DNA of 64,000 nucleotides from Simplicispira metamorpha (GTDB lineage Bacteria; Pseudomonadota; Gammaproteobacteria; Burkholderiales; Burkholderiaceae_C), in assembly GCF_004341365.1 (NCBI RefSeq), contig NZ_SLXH01000023.1:1-64000 (forward strand). The letters run 5' to 3'. Numbering within the stretch: the first letter of the stretch is position 1; every line of letters starts with the position of its first letter. The notes below the pieces were generated by a model. It saw only the letters and a list, made by a program, of their open reading frames with translations. It was not told where the DNA came from and made no database searches. The translations under genes and the position numbers were made by a program. This document shows, piece by piece, positions 16,334 to 25,005 of the stretch.

Positions 16334-17806
16334 ATGACCGAATCCGGCTCCGCAGCCGCGCTGAAGGCGCGCTACGGCGAACGCTACCGCTGGCTGCTGC
16401 TGCTGTCTGTGATGGTGGGCACCATGGCCTCCATCATGTCGTCCACGGTGGTGAACGTCGCCATCCCCGACATGAGCGCGCACTTTGCGCTGGGGCAGGA
16501 ACGGGCACAGTGGGTCACTTCCGGGTTCATGGTGGCCACGGCAGTGGCCATGCTCACCACACCGTGGCTGCTGGCACGGTATGGCTACCGGGCCACCTAC
16601 GTGGGCGCAGTATTGCTGTTGCTGGTGGGTGGCGTGGTCGGCGGCGTGGCCAGCGACTACAACCTGGTGCTGGCCGCGCGCGTCATCGAGGGCCTGGCGG
16701 CGGGCGTGGTGCAACCCATCCCTGCCGTCATCATCCTGTACGCTTTTTTGCCCCATGAGCAGGGGCGTGCCAGCGGCATTTTTGGCATGGGCGTGGTGCT
16801 GGCACCCGCCATTGGCCCCAGTGTGGGCGGCATTTTGGTGGACTGGTGGGGCTGGCGGTCGATTTTCTTCATGGTGGTGCCACTGTGCCTGGCCTCGCTG
16901 TGGCTGGCCTATAAGTTCGTGCCCATCACCGGCCCCGGCGGCTCGCGCGCCAACCGCGACAGCGCTGCGCTGGACTGGCGCGGCCTGCTGCTGGGGGCCC
17001 TGGGCACGTTGTGCCTGCTCAACGGGCTGGTGGCCCTGCACAACGGCCCGGGTGGCCAGGCAGGCAGCCTGCTGGCAGTGGCGCTGCTGGCATTCGGGGT
17101 GTTTATCTGGTGGCAACGCCGGCAAACCGCCCAGGGCGGCCAGCCCCTGATGGATTTGCGCATCTTCAGCTACCGCCAGTTCGCCATGGGCAGCGTGGTG
17201 GCGTTTATCTACGGCACGGCGCTGTTTGGCTCCACCTACCTGCTGCCGGTGTTCATGCAACTGGGCCTGCACCTGTCGCCCTCGCATGTGGGCGCCATCA
17301 TGCTCCCCGCCGGACTGGTGCTGGGCCTGACCATTCCCCTGGTAGGCCGCATGGCCGACCGCCAGCCCACGCACTGGCTGGTGATGACCGGGCTGGCATT
17401 GCTGGCCTTGTCATTCGGGCTGATGGTGCTGATGCGGCTGGACTCGGCGCTGTGGATTCTGGTGGCCTTCACCATTCTGGGGCGCATCGGCCTGGGCTTC
17501 ATCCTGCCGTCGCTGAACCTGGGCGCCATGCGTCCGCTGGACAAATCGCTGATCTCGCAAGGCTCCAGTGCCATCAGCTTTGTGCGCATGCTGGGGGGTG
17601 CCGCCGGGGTCAGCCTGTGCGGCATCGTGCTGGAATGGCGGCTGTCGGCGCACGGTGCCTCGCTACAGGCCAGCGCCCAGGGCAGCGACCGCATGGCCGC
17701 TTTTGGCGAAACTTTTCTCATGCTCAGCGGCCTGTGCGTGCTGGCATTGGTAGCGGCCTGGCAACTGCGCACACCGCCCCCACCACCGCAACAACCCACT
17801 CTTTGA
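16334..17806 (+). CDS. MFS drug transporter, DHA2 (EmrB/QacA) family
   Basis: 490-aa inner-membrane proton antiporter of the 14-segment DHA2 group. Strongly hydrophobic segments begin at about residue 20 (WLLLLSVMVGTMASIMSSTVVNVA, the family start) and alternate to the C-terminus. Motif A-like LLARYGYRATY and motif C-like GIFGMGVVLAPAIGPSVGGILVDWWGWR are clear. Probably exports toxic organic compounds; substrate not predictable. No HlyD-type partner lies beside it. Confidence 0.9.
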   Translation: MTESGSAAALKARYGERYRWLLLLSVMVGTMASIMSSTVVNVAIPDMSAHFALGQERAQWVTSGFMVATAVAMLTTPWLLARYGYRATYVGAVLLLLVGGVVGGVASDYNLVLAARVIEGLAAGVVQPIPAVIILYAFLPHEQGRASGIFGMGVVLAPAIGPSVGGILVDWWGWRSIFFMVVPLCLASLWLAYKFVPITGPGGSRANRDSAALDWRGLLLGALGTLCLLNGLVALHNGPGGQAGSLLAVALLAFGVFIWWQRRQTAQGGQPLMDLRIFSYRQFAMGSVVAFIYGTALFGSTYLLPVFMQLGLHLSPSHVGAIMLPAGLVLGLTIPLVGRMADRQPTHWLVMTGLALLALSFGLMVLMRLDSALWILVAFTILGRIGLGFILPSLNLGAMRPLDKSLISQGSSAISFVRMLGGAAGVSLCGIVLEWRLSAHGASLQASAQGSDRMAAFGETFLMLSGLCVLALVAAWQLRTPPPPPQQPTL

Positions 17807-17833
17807 ACCTACCCTGGAGGCTACCGCCCTGCC

Positions 17834-18598
17834 ATGTGCCAACTGCTTGGAATGAACTGCAACACCCCCACCGACGTGACCTTCAGTTTCACGGGCTTTG
17901 CCCAGCGCGCGGGCAATACGGGCGACCACTGCGACGGCTGGGGCATTGCGTTCTTTGAGGACAAGGGCGTGCGCCATTTTGTCGACCACCAGCGCGCCAT
18001 CGACTCGCCCGTGGCCGACCTGATCCGCCGCTATCCCATCCAGAGCCGCAACGTCATCGCCCACATCCGCAAAGCCACGCAGGGTGCCGTCAGCCTGCAA
18101 AACTGCCACCCGTTTGTGCGCGAGCTGTGGGGCCGGTACTGGGTGTTTGCGCACAACGGCGACCTGAAAGACTTTCGCCCCCGGCTGCACGGCCACTTCC
18201 ACCCCGTGGGCGCCACCGACAGCGAACACGCCTTTTGCTGGATCATGCAAGAGCTGGCCAAGTCCCACGCCGATGTGCCCAGCGTGGCCGAACTGACCAT
18301 TACCCTGCGCGAACTGGCCGCGCGCATCGCACCGCACGGCACCTTCAACTTTTTGCTCTCCAACGGTCAAGCGCTGTGGGCGCACGCGTCCACCCAGCTC
18401 TACTACATTGAGCGCCGCTACCCCTTTGCCGAAGCGCAGTTGGCCGATGAAGATGTGCGCGTGGACTTTGCCACCCAGACCGCGCCCAACGACAAAGTCG
18501 CCGTCATCGTCACCGCCCCACTGACCAGCAACGAGACCTGGCACGCCTTTGGACACCGCGAACTCAAGGTGTTCGTCGATGGGGCGGCCTGCCCCTGA
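17834..18598 (+). CDS. class II glutamine amidotransferase (YafJ-type)
   Basis: 254-aa Ntn-fold glutaminase. The catalytic Cys follows the initiator Met (MCQLLGMN). Other landmarks are DHCDGWGIAFFED, NVIAHIRKATQGAVSLQNCHPF and FAHNGDL. It is a stand-alone glutaminase domain without a synthetase or phosphoribosyl domain, like E. coli YafJ; acceptor and pathway unknown. CTGGAGG precedes its ATG. The next gene begins 112 bp later. Confidence 0.9.
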   Translation: MCQLLGMNCNTPTDVTFSFTGFAQRAGNTGDHCDGWGIAFFEDKGVRHFVDHQRAIDSPVADLIRRYPIQSRNVIAHIRKATQGAVSLQNCHPFVRELWGRYWVFAHNGDLKDFRPRLHGHFHPVGATDSEHAFCWIMQELAKSHADVPSVAELTITLRELAARIAPHGTFNFLLSNGQALWAHASTQLYYIERRYPFAEAQLADEDVRVDFATQTAPNDKVAVIVTAPLTSNETWHAFGHRELKVFVDGAACP

Positions 18599-18710
18599 GA
18601 ATTTAGAAGCGCACGCCTACACGCCAACCTTCCACGCGCGTACAGTGGCTGCGTATGCCAAGGCTGTGTGCTACGGCACGCTTTTCCACCCTTTTCTCCA
18701 GGAGGCCGCC

Positions 18711-19397
18711 ATGGTCAAAAAACTGCAAAAACTCAGCAATGACAAGAAAAAGTCCAGCAGCGTACTCGCCAGCACCGTGAAGGACTCGGCGCAGCAAATC
18801 TGGTTGGCAGGCCTGGGCGCGTTCGCCAAGGCTCAGGAAGAAGGTGGCAAAGTCTTCGAGGCCCTGGTGAAGGAGGGCATGAACATGCAGCGCAAGACCC
18901 AGACGGCGGCAGAGGACAAGCTCTCGGAGGCCAGCGAGCGCGTTTCGGGCATGGCCAATGACATTGGCGCCCGGGCAGCAGGCCGCTGGGACAAGCTGGA
19001 AAATATTTTCGAAGACCGCGTGGTCAAAGCGCTGGCCAAGCTGGGCGTGCCCTCTGCGCGCGACATTGAGGCGCTGCATGCCCGCATCGATGCCCTGGGC
19101 CTGCCGCCCCAGGCAGCGCCCGGCCCCACCCGCACGCCCCGCAAAGCCGCAGGCACTGTGGCCAGTCGGCGCGCTGCCAGCCCAGTGGCGGCGCCCACAA
19201 CCCCAGCGCCCACAGCGGCAAAGCGGGCCGCCCCCCAAAAAGCAGCCGCAACGGCAGCCGCCGTAGCGGCTGTGGCCGAACCTGTGGCGATCCCGCCTGC
19301 GCTCGCCAAACGCGCAGCACCCAAGCGTGCTGCACGCACCAAGGCCACACCAGGCGCTGTGGCGGCATCCCCCGACAACACCCCGCCCACAGCCTGA
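18711..19397 (+). CDS. phasin-family protein
   Basis: Polyhydroxyalkanoate granule-associated protein, 228 aa. The conserved amphipathic region is about residues 20-130 (KDSAQQIWLAGLGAFAKAQEEG, then VSGMANDIGARAAGRWDKLE and FEDRVVKALAKLGVPSARDIEAL). It is followed by a low-complexity Ala/Pro/Lys tail from about residue 145 with repeated KRAAPxKAA-like units that resemble histone H1-like tails and may bind DNA. CAGGAGG lies 7 bases before ATG 18711. It suggests the cell stores PHA. Confidence 0.88.
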   Translation: MVKKLQKLSNDKKKSSSVLASTVKDSAQQIWLAGLGAFAKAQEEGGKVFEALVKEGMNMQRKTQTAAEDKLSEASERVSGMANDIGARAAGRWDKLENIFEDRVVKALAKLGVPSARDIEALHARIDALGLPPQAAPGPTRTPRKAAGTVASRRAASPVAAPTTPAPTAAKRAAPQKAAATAAAVAAVAEPVAIPPALAKRAAPKRAARTKATPGAVAASPDNTPPTA

Positions 19398-19416
19398 CCG
19401 CACAGCGCCTTTTCTT

Positions 19417-19455
19417 GCCAGTGGCTGCCCGCTTGATGCGCGGCAGCCACTTGGC
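19417..19455 (+). terminator. hairpin downstream of the phasin gene
   Basis: Inverted repeat GCCAGTGGCTGCC with GGCAGCCACTTGGC (9 perfect pairs plus 4 more after a one-base bulge), 12-nt loop, about 20 bp after the phasin stop. The T run that follows is short, so it may stabilise the mRNA end instead of terminating. Confidence 0.5.
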
Positions 19456-19597
19456 TTTGGAGAGCGCACTCTAATGGTGCATTGCAGCACGCGCTGCACT
19501 CCAAATGCCTGGGTTAGAGTAGCTGCACAAGCCCGCTTTGCGGACACATCAGGAACGGATGGCCTGACACACCCAGCCCGTCGCAAGAGGTTTGCCC

Positions 19598-20260
19598 ATG
19601 GTGAAAAAAGCGTCCCGCCGCACCGCTGAACGCATACTGGAGGTCACGCTGGACTTGTTCAACCGGTTTGGCGAACCCAACGTATCGACCACGTTGATAT
19701 CGGCTGAATTGCGCATCAGCCCCGGCAACCTTTACTACCACTACCCGGCCAAAGATGAAATCATCAATGCACTGTTCGACCGCTATGAACAGGCGCTGAC
19801 CGAACTGCTGGGCGCCAGCCACAGCGTGCGCCACGTCGAAGATGCCTGGTTCTTCATGCACACACTGTTCGAGCTGATATGGCAATACCGGTTCCTGTAC
19901 CGCGACCTCAACGACCTGCTGTCCAAAAACCGGCACCTGGAGACGCACTTCCAGAGCGTGCTCCACAACAAAGTGCAAGCCGTGCATGGCTTGCTCAATG
20001 CCCTGGAGCGCACGGGCGCCATGCATATTGACGCGCGCGAAGTCAAGCCCGTTGCCACCAGCATGGTGGTGGTGCTGACCTACTGGCTCAGCTTCGAATA
20101 TGTGCGCGACCCGCGCCGCGCACTGGAGCCCGAAAGCGTACAGGCCGCCCTGCTGCGCGGCGCCCACCATGTGCTGAACCTGCTCATGCCGTACCTGGAA
20201 TCGGGCCAGCGCGCCCATCTGCTGGCGTTGGCCAGCGCCTACCAGCCCACAGACGACTGA
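19598..20260 (+). CDS. TetR-family transcriptional regulator
   Basis: 220-aa repressor-like protein. The N-terminal helix-turn-helix is RRTAERILEVTLDLFNRFG with ISPGNLYYHYPAKDEII, the standard TetR recognition region at residues 6-52. The C-terminal ligand domain carries no recognisable signature and includes aromatic-rich helices. ATG 19598 is preceded by AAGAGG. It lies 200 bp after the phasin gene and is followed by a helical-repeat protein. Its target is unknown; control of lipid or PHA metabolism is only suggested by position. Confidence 0.87.
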   Translation: MVKKASRRTAERILEVTLDLFNRFGEPNVSTTLISAELRISPGNLYYHYPAKDEIINALFDRYEQALTELLGASHSVRHVEDAWFFMHTLFELIWQYRFLYRDLNDLLSKNRHLETHFQSVLHNKVQAVHGLLNALERTGAMHIDAREVKPVATSMVVVLTYWLSFEYVRDPRRALEPESVQAALLRGAHHVLNLLMPYLESGQRAHLLALASAYQPTDD

Positions 20261-20313
20261 TGGCAGTGCGCCACCCCGACCACTTGCCCGCCCCATTACA
20301 GGAGACTGCCCAC

Positions 20314-21087
20314 ATGGCGACATGGCCCCCCTTCCCGCACGCGGGTCACTACCGATACGACCGCGCCAGCCTCAAAAAGAAGTGGCCCCGCCTGCACGCT
20401 GGCGATGCCGAGCCTGTGCCCCAGGATGGCGCGGTGCTCCAAGCCTGGGTCTTGTTCCATAACGGCCAATTCCAGCAAGCGACAGAAGCCGGCCTGGCCG
20501 CCGGTGGCGCAGGCATTACCGTGGCCAACAAGGCCACCGCCATCCATGCCAACTACCTGGAAAAAAAGGAAAAAACCCGCCTCGACCTGTTCTTGCAGGT
20601 GGCCGAGCGCGCGGCTGCACAGGCCGCCCGCGAGCCCAGGAACGCCAACGCCTGGTACTGGCACGCCTACGCACTGGGCCGCTACAGCCAGGGCATCAGC
20701 GTAGCCAAGGCGCTGGCACAAGGCCTGGGCAGCAAGGTCAAGGACGCCCTGGAGCGAACCATTGCGCTGGCCCCCGCACATGCCGATGCACACATTGCCC
20801 TGGGGGCATTCCATGCCGAAGTGATCGACAAAGTCGGCGCACTGATTGGTGGCATGACCTACGGCGCACGCAAGGACACCGGGCTCAAGCTGTTTCAGAC
20901 GGCACTGGTGCTCAACCCGGACTCGGCCATTGCCCGCATCGAATACGCCAATGCCATGGTGATGCTTGAAGGCGATGCCCGGATGCAGGAGGCCACTGCG
21001 CTGTATGAACAAGCAGCCGCCAGCGAGCCGCAAGACGCCATGGAGCACCTGGACGTGGATTTGGCCCGTACCGAACTGGAAGACTGA
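20314..21087 (+). CDS. TPR-like helical-repeat protein of unknown function
   Basis: 257-aa protein with alpha-helical TPR-like repeats: VLQAWVLFHNGQFQQATEAGLA, then NAWYWHAYALGRYSQGISVAKAL, then HADAHIALGAFHAEVIDKVG, then IARIEYANAMVML. No signal peptide or membrane segment, hence cytoplasmic. The ATG at 20314 has CAGGAGAC upstream; an earlier in-frame codon at 20260 overlaps the TetR stop. It may act with the TetR gene immediately upstream. I do not recognise a specific family function. Confidence 0.75.
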   Translation: MATWPPFPHAGHYRYDRASLKKKWPRLHAGDAEPVPQDGAVLQAWVLFHNGQFQQATEAGLAAGGAGITVANKATAIHANYLEKKEKTRLDLFLQVAERAAAQAAREPRNANAWYWHAYALGRYSQGISVAKALAQGLGSKVKDALERTIALAPAHADAHIALGAFHAEVIDKVGALIGGMTYGARKDTGLKLFQTALVLNPDSAIARIEYANAMVMLEGDARMQEATALYEQAAASEPQDAMEHLDVDLARTELED

Positions 21088-21114
21088 CGCCCTGCGCCGC
21101 CCACCCGCGCGGGC

Positions 21115-21882
21115 TCAGACCACAAAACGCCGTGCAGCGATCTCCAGCAGGCCATCAAAGATCAGGTTGTCTACCAGCTCGAAGTGGCGGCCCATGCTGG
21201 GCGCCATCTTCCACCCTGCTCCTCCGGTCATCATGCAGGCGGGCTCGGCGCCGCAGTGCTGTATCACGTGCTGCACCATGCGCTCCACGGCCCCGGCAAT
21301 GGCGTAGGTGCCGCCGCTGGTGAGGGCATCACTGGTGTTGGTGGGAAAGGGGCGCACCTCGCCGGTGGGCACATGCAGGCCCGCCGTACCCGACTCCAGC
21401 GCGCGCAGCATGATGCCGTGGCCGGGCAGAATCAGCCCGCCCAGAAAGCGCCCCTCGGTGTCTATGGCCTCCACCGTCACCGCCGTGCCCACCATCACCA
21501 CCACCAAAGGCCGCGCAGGCCCGTGGGCCAGCAGGCGCTGGCGTGCGCCGATCATGGCCACCCAGCGGTCGCAGCCCAGGCGCGCCGGGTGGTCGTAGCC
21601 GTTGGTCAGACCTGCCTCTTGCGCCGACGACACCACCCATTGGGCCGACACATCCCACAGCTCCATCTGCTCTTCGACGCGGCGCTTGATCGCATCGCCC
21701 GCCACCACGCAACCCAACATGCGCGTGGGGGCAGGCAACTGCGCCCACCCGCCCTCGGCCAAGCGGTCTACGTGATCCAGAAACTCAGCGCCCTGCGCCA
21801 GCAAGGCCGCGCCCGGACGGGGCGCCTCGTACAGGGCCCACTTGAGGCGGGTATTGCCGACGTCGATGGCCAAAAATGTCAT
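21115..21882 (-). CDS. coaX: type III pantothenate kinase
   Basis: ATP-dependent first step of coenzyme A synthesis, not feedback-inhibited by CoA in this type. The 255 aa begin [19 protein letters not shown] (Asp-Gly-Asn phosphate motif). The middle holds [13 protein letters not shown] and [15 protein letters not shown], and [15 protein letters not shown] plus [15 protein letters not shown] are conserved substrate regions. It converges on the upstream helical-repeat gene, 27 bp apart. In many betaproteobacteria birA precedes coaX; here the neighbour is a divergent LysM gene. Confidence 0.94.
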   Translation of the reverse strand: MTFLAIDVGNTRLKWALYEAPRPGAALLAQGAEFLDHVDRLAEGGWAQLPAPTRMLGCVVAGDAIKRRVEEQMELWDVSAQWVVSSAQEAGLTNGYDHPARLGCDRWVAMIGARQRLLAHGPARPLVVVMVGTAVTVEAIDTEGRFLGGLILPGHGIMLRALESGTAGLHVPTGEVRPFPTNTSDALTSGGTYAIAGAVERMVQHVIQHCGAEPACMMTGGAGWKMAPSMGRHFELVDNLIFDGLLEIAARRFVV

Positions 21883-22049
21883 GCGGCGGATTATCACGAG
21901 TTTTGCCGGGGGCATGGAGCCACCCGCGTTGCGCCCAGGCCAACGCCGCCAGGGTAGCCACCGAAGCACGCGCCGCCGTCCGACACGGGACTGCCGTGTT
22001 TTGCCGCTACAGTGGCCGCTCTTGTTTCATCAATCCGAGGAGGTTTGAC

Positions 22050-22532
22050 ATGGGTCTGTTCAGTTTCATCAAGGATGCGGGCGAAAAATTGTTTGGCGGC
22101 AAAGAAGCCCAGGCGGCCACGCCTGCTGCGCCGTCCCAGGACGAGCTCAATGCCAAAGCCGCGCAGGCCATTACGGCCTACATCGCCTCGCAAAATCTGG
22201 GCGTGAGCAACGTGCAGGTGGCCTACGACGCCACCCAGGGCAAAGTCACTGTGCAGGGTGATGCCCCAACGCAGGCGGCCAAAGAAAAAGTCACCCTGTG
22301 CTGCGGCAACGTCGCCAGCGTGACCAGCGTCGAGAACCTCATGAGCGTGACCCACCCCGAGCCGCAGGCGCAGTTCCATGACGTGGTGCGCGGCGATACG
22401 CTGTCGGCCATTGCCAAGAAGTTTTACGGCGATGCCAACAAATACCCCGTGATCTTCGAGGCCAACAAGCCCATGCTCACCCACCCCGACAAAATCTACC
22501 CCGGCCAGAAGCTGCGCATTCCGGCGCTGTAA
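22050..22532 (+). CDS. BON-LysM protein (Kbp/YgaU-type)
   Basis: 160-aa protein with an N-terminal amphipathic stretch MGLFSFIKDAGEKLFGG, a BON domain at about residues 35-100 and a LysM domain at about 108-156 (FHDVVRGDTLSAIAKKFYGDANKYP...IYPGQKLRIPAL). The architecture and length equal E. coli Kbp, a cytoplasmic potassium-binding protein. The N-terminus MGLFSFIKDAGEK is also typical. A strong ribosome site GAGGAGG precedes ATG 22050 and a terminator follows at 22549. Confidence 0.92.
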   Translation: MGLFSFIKDAGEKLFGGKEAQAATPAAPSQDELNAKAAQAITAYIASQNLGVSNVQVAYDATQGKVTVQGDAPTQAAKEKVTLCCGNVASVTSVENLMSVTHPEPQAQFHDVVRGDTLSAIAKKFYGDANKYPVIFEANKPMLTHPDKIYPGQKLRIPAL

Positions 22533-22548
22533 GCTCCGCCCCCCTCTC

Positions 22549-22578
22549 AAACGGACTGTGTCAGTCCGTTTTTTTTTC
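22549..22578 (+). terminator. intrinsic terminator of the BON-LysM gene
   Basis: AAACGGACT, 5-nt loop GTGTC, AGTCCGTTT then TTTTTTT. Perfect 9-bp stem with a T tract, 17 bp after the stop codon. Confidence 0.9.
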
Positions 22579-22668
22579 GCCTGTGCCCCGCGTTGCAGGT
22601 GCCGCCAGCACAGCCCGAACGCAGAGGGCGTGCAGCGCACGGCCCCCTCGCCCTCACCCCTCGCTGCC

Positions 22669-23781
22669 TCAGCCCTGCCGCCAGGGCAGGCCGTGAAAGC
22701 GCCAGCCACCCCGGTGGCCGCGCTGGGCCTGGCTGTCGGGGTCGCCCTCGAAGCCTTCGAGTACGTTGTAGGCCATCAGGCCCAGCTCGGTGGCGCGGCG
22801 GGCGGCGGCAATCGAGCGCACGCCGCTGCGGCACAGCAGCAGCACCTGGGCCCCCGCAGGCACGGCGGCGCGCAGTTGCGCATCAAAGTCGGGGTTCATG
22901 GCCATGCCGGGCCACTGCTTCCAGGCCACGGCGGCGGCGCCGGGCACCTGCCCCACCCATTCGCGCTCGGCGTCAGTGCGCACGTCCACCAGCACGGCAT
23001 CGCCGCTTTGCACCCATTGCCAAGCCAGTTGCGGCGAGACATCGCCCGCATAGCCCTCGGCTGCGCGCGGGGCCTGCAACAGCGCCGCACCGGCATCGTG
23101 GCGCAGGCCCGATTGCAGGTTGGCAGGCACGGCCTCGTCCATGCGCTGCGGGCGCGGCAGGTGCAGCCCTTGCATCAACAGGACGAACTCGGCCTCGCTG
23201 CGGCCTGCCACGCGCGCATTGCCCACTTTTTCAGCGGCGATGGTGGAGTGGCTGCGGCCCTGGTAGTCGTGGCCGGGCCAGACGGTGGTGGAGTCGGGCA
23301 GCGCAAACAGCACTTCGGTGATGCTGCGGTAGAGCGCGTGCGCATCGCCCGACTGGAAGTCGGTGCGCCCGCAGCCGTTGATGAGCAGCGCATCGCCCGT
23401 GAACACATGCTCGCGCCAGACATACGACATGCTGCCCACCGTGTGGCCCGGCGTATGCAGCGCGCGCAGGCGCTCGGCACCAAACTCCAGCACGTCGCCA
23501 TGCTGCAACTGCACGGCGGCGGTGCCGATGCCGCAGCCCGCCGGGGCGGCGGTGCGCGCGCCGGTGTGCTCGGCCAGCAGACCGGCGCTGGTGATGTGGT
23601 CGGCGTGGGCGTGGGTTTCCAGCGCCCAGCGCAGCGTCAGGCCACGCGCTTGCAGTGCGGCCAGATCGCGTTCGAGCTGGGCGTCCACCGGGTCGATGAT
23701 GAGGGCCTCGCGCGTGGCCGGGTCGTGCAGCACATAGGTGTAGGTGCTGGAGGCGGGGTCGAAGAGTTGCAGGGGAATCAT
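22669..23781 (-). CDS. persulfide dioxygenase-rhodanese fusion
   Basis: 370-aa two-domain enzyme of sulfide oxidation. Residues 1-240 form an ETHE1-type MBL domain: ETHAHADHITSAG (metal ligands), LHTPGHTVGSMSYV and FTGDALLINGCGRTDFQSGDA, the last being diagnostic for persulfide dioxygenases. Residues about 260-360 form a rhodanese domain with active-site loop CRSGVRS. Such fusions oxidise glutathione persulfide and regenerate persulfide or thiosulfate. The start MIPLQLFDPASSTY at 23781 is chosen over an upstream frame extension. No other sulfide-oxidation gene is in the window. Confidence 0.9.
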   Translation of the reverse strand: MIPLQLFDPASSTYTYVLHDPATREALIIDPVDAQLERDLAALQARGLTLRWALETHAHADHITSAGLLAEHTGARTAAPAGCGIGTAAVQLQHGDVLEFGAERLRALHTPGHTVGSMSYVWREHVFTGDALLINGCGRTDFQSGDAHALYRSITEVLFALPDSTTVWPGHDYQGRSHSTIAAEKVGNARVAGRSEAEFVLLMQGLHLPRPQRMDEAVPANLQSGLRHDAGAALLQAPRAAEGYAGDVSPQLAWQWVQSGDAVLVDVRTDAEREWVGQVPGAAAVAWKQWPGMAMNPDFDAQLRAAVPAGAQVLLLCRSGVRSIAAARRATELGLMAYNVLEGFEGDPDSQAQRGHRGGWRFHGLPWRQG

Positions 23782-23966
23782 GGCGGCGGGTGGCTCCAAA
23801 AACGGCTGGCACAAACGGAACAGAACGCCATCACCAGGCACTGGCACTGGCGGCAGCAGCGCCCCGGCACGGCAGCTGGCCATTGTGGCGCAGCGCGGTG
23901 CATTCCCCGGCGGGCACTGTATGGCGAAGCAGGGAGGGCGCAAGCAGGGCCGCCACCCCATAAACA

Positions 23967-24028
23967 GGTCAAATCACCCTCCAGGCCCCGTACACAGTGC
24001 GCTACAAGCTATTTATTTGATAGCATCA
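23967..24028 (-). repeat. dispersed repeat copy R6
   Basis: On the minus strand TTTGATGC..AAATAGCTTGTAGCGC, spacer, GGGGCCTGGAGGGTGATTTG. It ends inside the last codon/stop of the YgjP-like gene (stop at 24026). Confidence 0.7.
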
Positions 24029-24940
24029 ATCCCAGCGCGGCACGCTCTCGTCGCGCAGGCGGCGGCGCAGCGCAGCGTGGTCGGGCACCACAGTGGCCAG
24101 AGTGCTCCAGAAGCGCGGGCTGTGGTCCATCACGCGCAGGTGGGCCAGCTCGTGCGCCACCACGTAGTCGATGACGGCGGGGGCGTGGTGCAGCAGGCGC
24201 CAGTTCAGGGCGATGGAGCCATCGGCCTTGGCGCTGCCCCAGCGGGTCTGGGCGCTGGACAGGCGCAGGCGGCTCCAGCGCACGCCCAGCAGCGGGGCAA
24301 AGTGGTCTAGCCGCGCGGTGAAGTGCGCCCGCGCCTGGCGCATCAGCCAGGCCTGCACAGCGGCGCGAATCTGCTCCGGGCTGGCGTGGGCGGGCAGGTT
24401 CAGGGGCAGTGCGGCTGGCGTTGCCAGGTGCGGGTCGCCGGGGATGTGGTGCAAGGGCGCGCTGGGCAGGCTGTGGTCGGGCGGTGGCACCCTGGCCGCC
24501 GGAGCCAGTACCAGCCGCAGCGGGGCGCCCAGGTAGGGCAGCACGGCGCCATCACCCCAGACGATGCGCGCTTGTTCCTGGCGCTGCTGGCGCTCGCGCA
24601 CCTCGTGGAGCTTGCGCAGTATCCAGGCGGCTTTGTGCTGCAAGGCGGCATCGACTGTGGCCAGCGTGGCACGGGCAGGCGCACGCACTGTCAACCCCTC
24701 GGCCCCGACCGTAAAACCTATGCTGCGCCGCTGCGCCCGGTGCAGCACATAGGCCACCTCGGTGCCTTGGAGCTGCACGCGGCGGTTGGCCTGCGGGTGG
24801 TGCCAATGCGGTGGCGGCGGCCCCGGCTCAGGTGCGGGCGGTGCAGACGCTGGCCATTCCGGTGGTGCTGGCACGGGCGCTGGCACAGCGGGCGCCGGGG
24901 GCCATTCCAACCAGTCCAGCATGCGTTGGATGAGGGCCAT
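24026..24940 (-). CDS. YgjP-like metallopeptidase-domain protein
   Basis: 304-aa protein. An extended proline-rich N-terminus (residues 12-46) is followed by the DUF45/YgjP domain, which ends with the zinc motif VVAHELAHLRVMDHSPRFW near residue 270. RWGSAKADGSIALNWRLLHHAP is characteristic. Presumed zinc metallopeptidase of unknown substrate. The ATG at 24940 lies just inside the edge of repeat R7, and the stop is in repeat R6, so the gene is bracketed by repeats. Confidence 0.86.
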   Translation of the reverse strand: MALIQRMLDWLEWPPAPAVPAPVPAPPEWPASAPPAPEPGPPPPHWHHPQANRRVQLQGTEVAYVLHRAQRRSIGFTVGAEGLTVRAPARATLATVDAALQHKAAWILRKLHEVRERQQRQEQARIVWGDGAVLPYLGAPLRLVLAPAARVPPPDHSLPSAPLHHIPGDPHLATPAALPLNLPAHASPEQIRAAVQAWLMRQARAHFTARLDHFAPLLGVRWSRLRLSSAQTRWGSAKADGSIALNWRLLHHAPAVIDYVVAHELAHLRVMDHSPRFWSTLATVVPDHAALRRRLRDESVPRWD

Positions 24941-24941
24941 T

Positions 24942-25005
24942 TTGAGATGTTTCAGGGCTCCAGACCTTGCAGGGAAAGCGCCTACAGCTCTCTTTTCGAT
25001 AGCGT
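24942..25005 (-). repeat. dispersed repeat copy R7
   Basis: On the minus strand CGAAAAGAGAGCTGTAGGCGC, spacer, GGTCTGGAGCCCTGAAACATCTC. It fills the 64 bp between the gmhB stop and the YgjP-like start. Confidence 0.65.

Noticed and set aside
15146-17374. 742-codon minus-strand open frame across rsmI and the MFS gene
   Set aside because: Composition is His/Gln/Arg-rich and it overlaps two conserved genes on the other strand, so it is a shadow.
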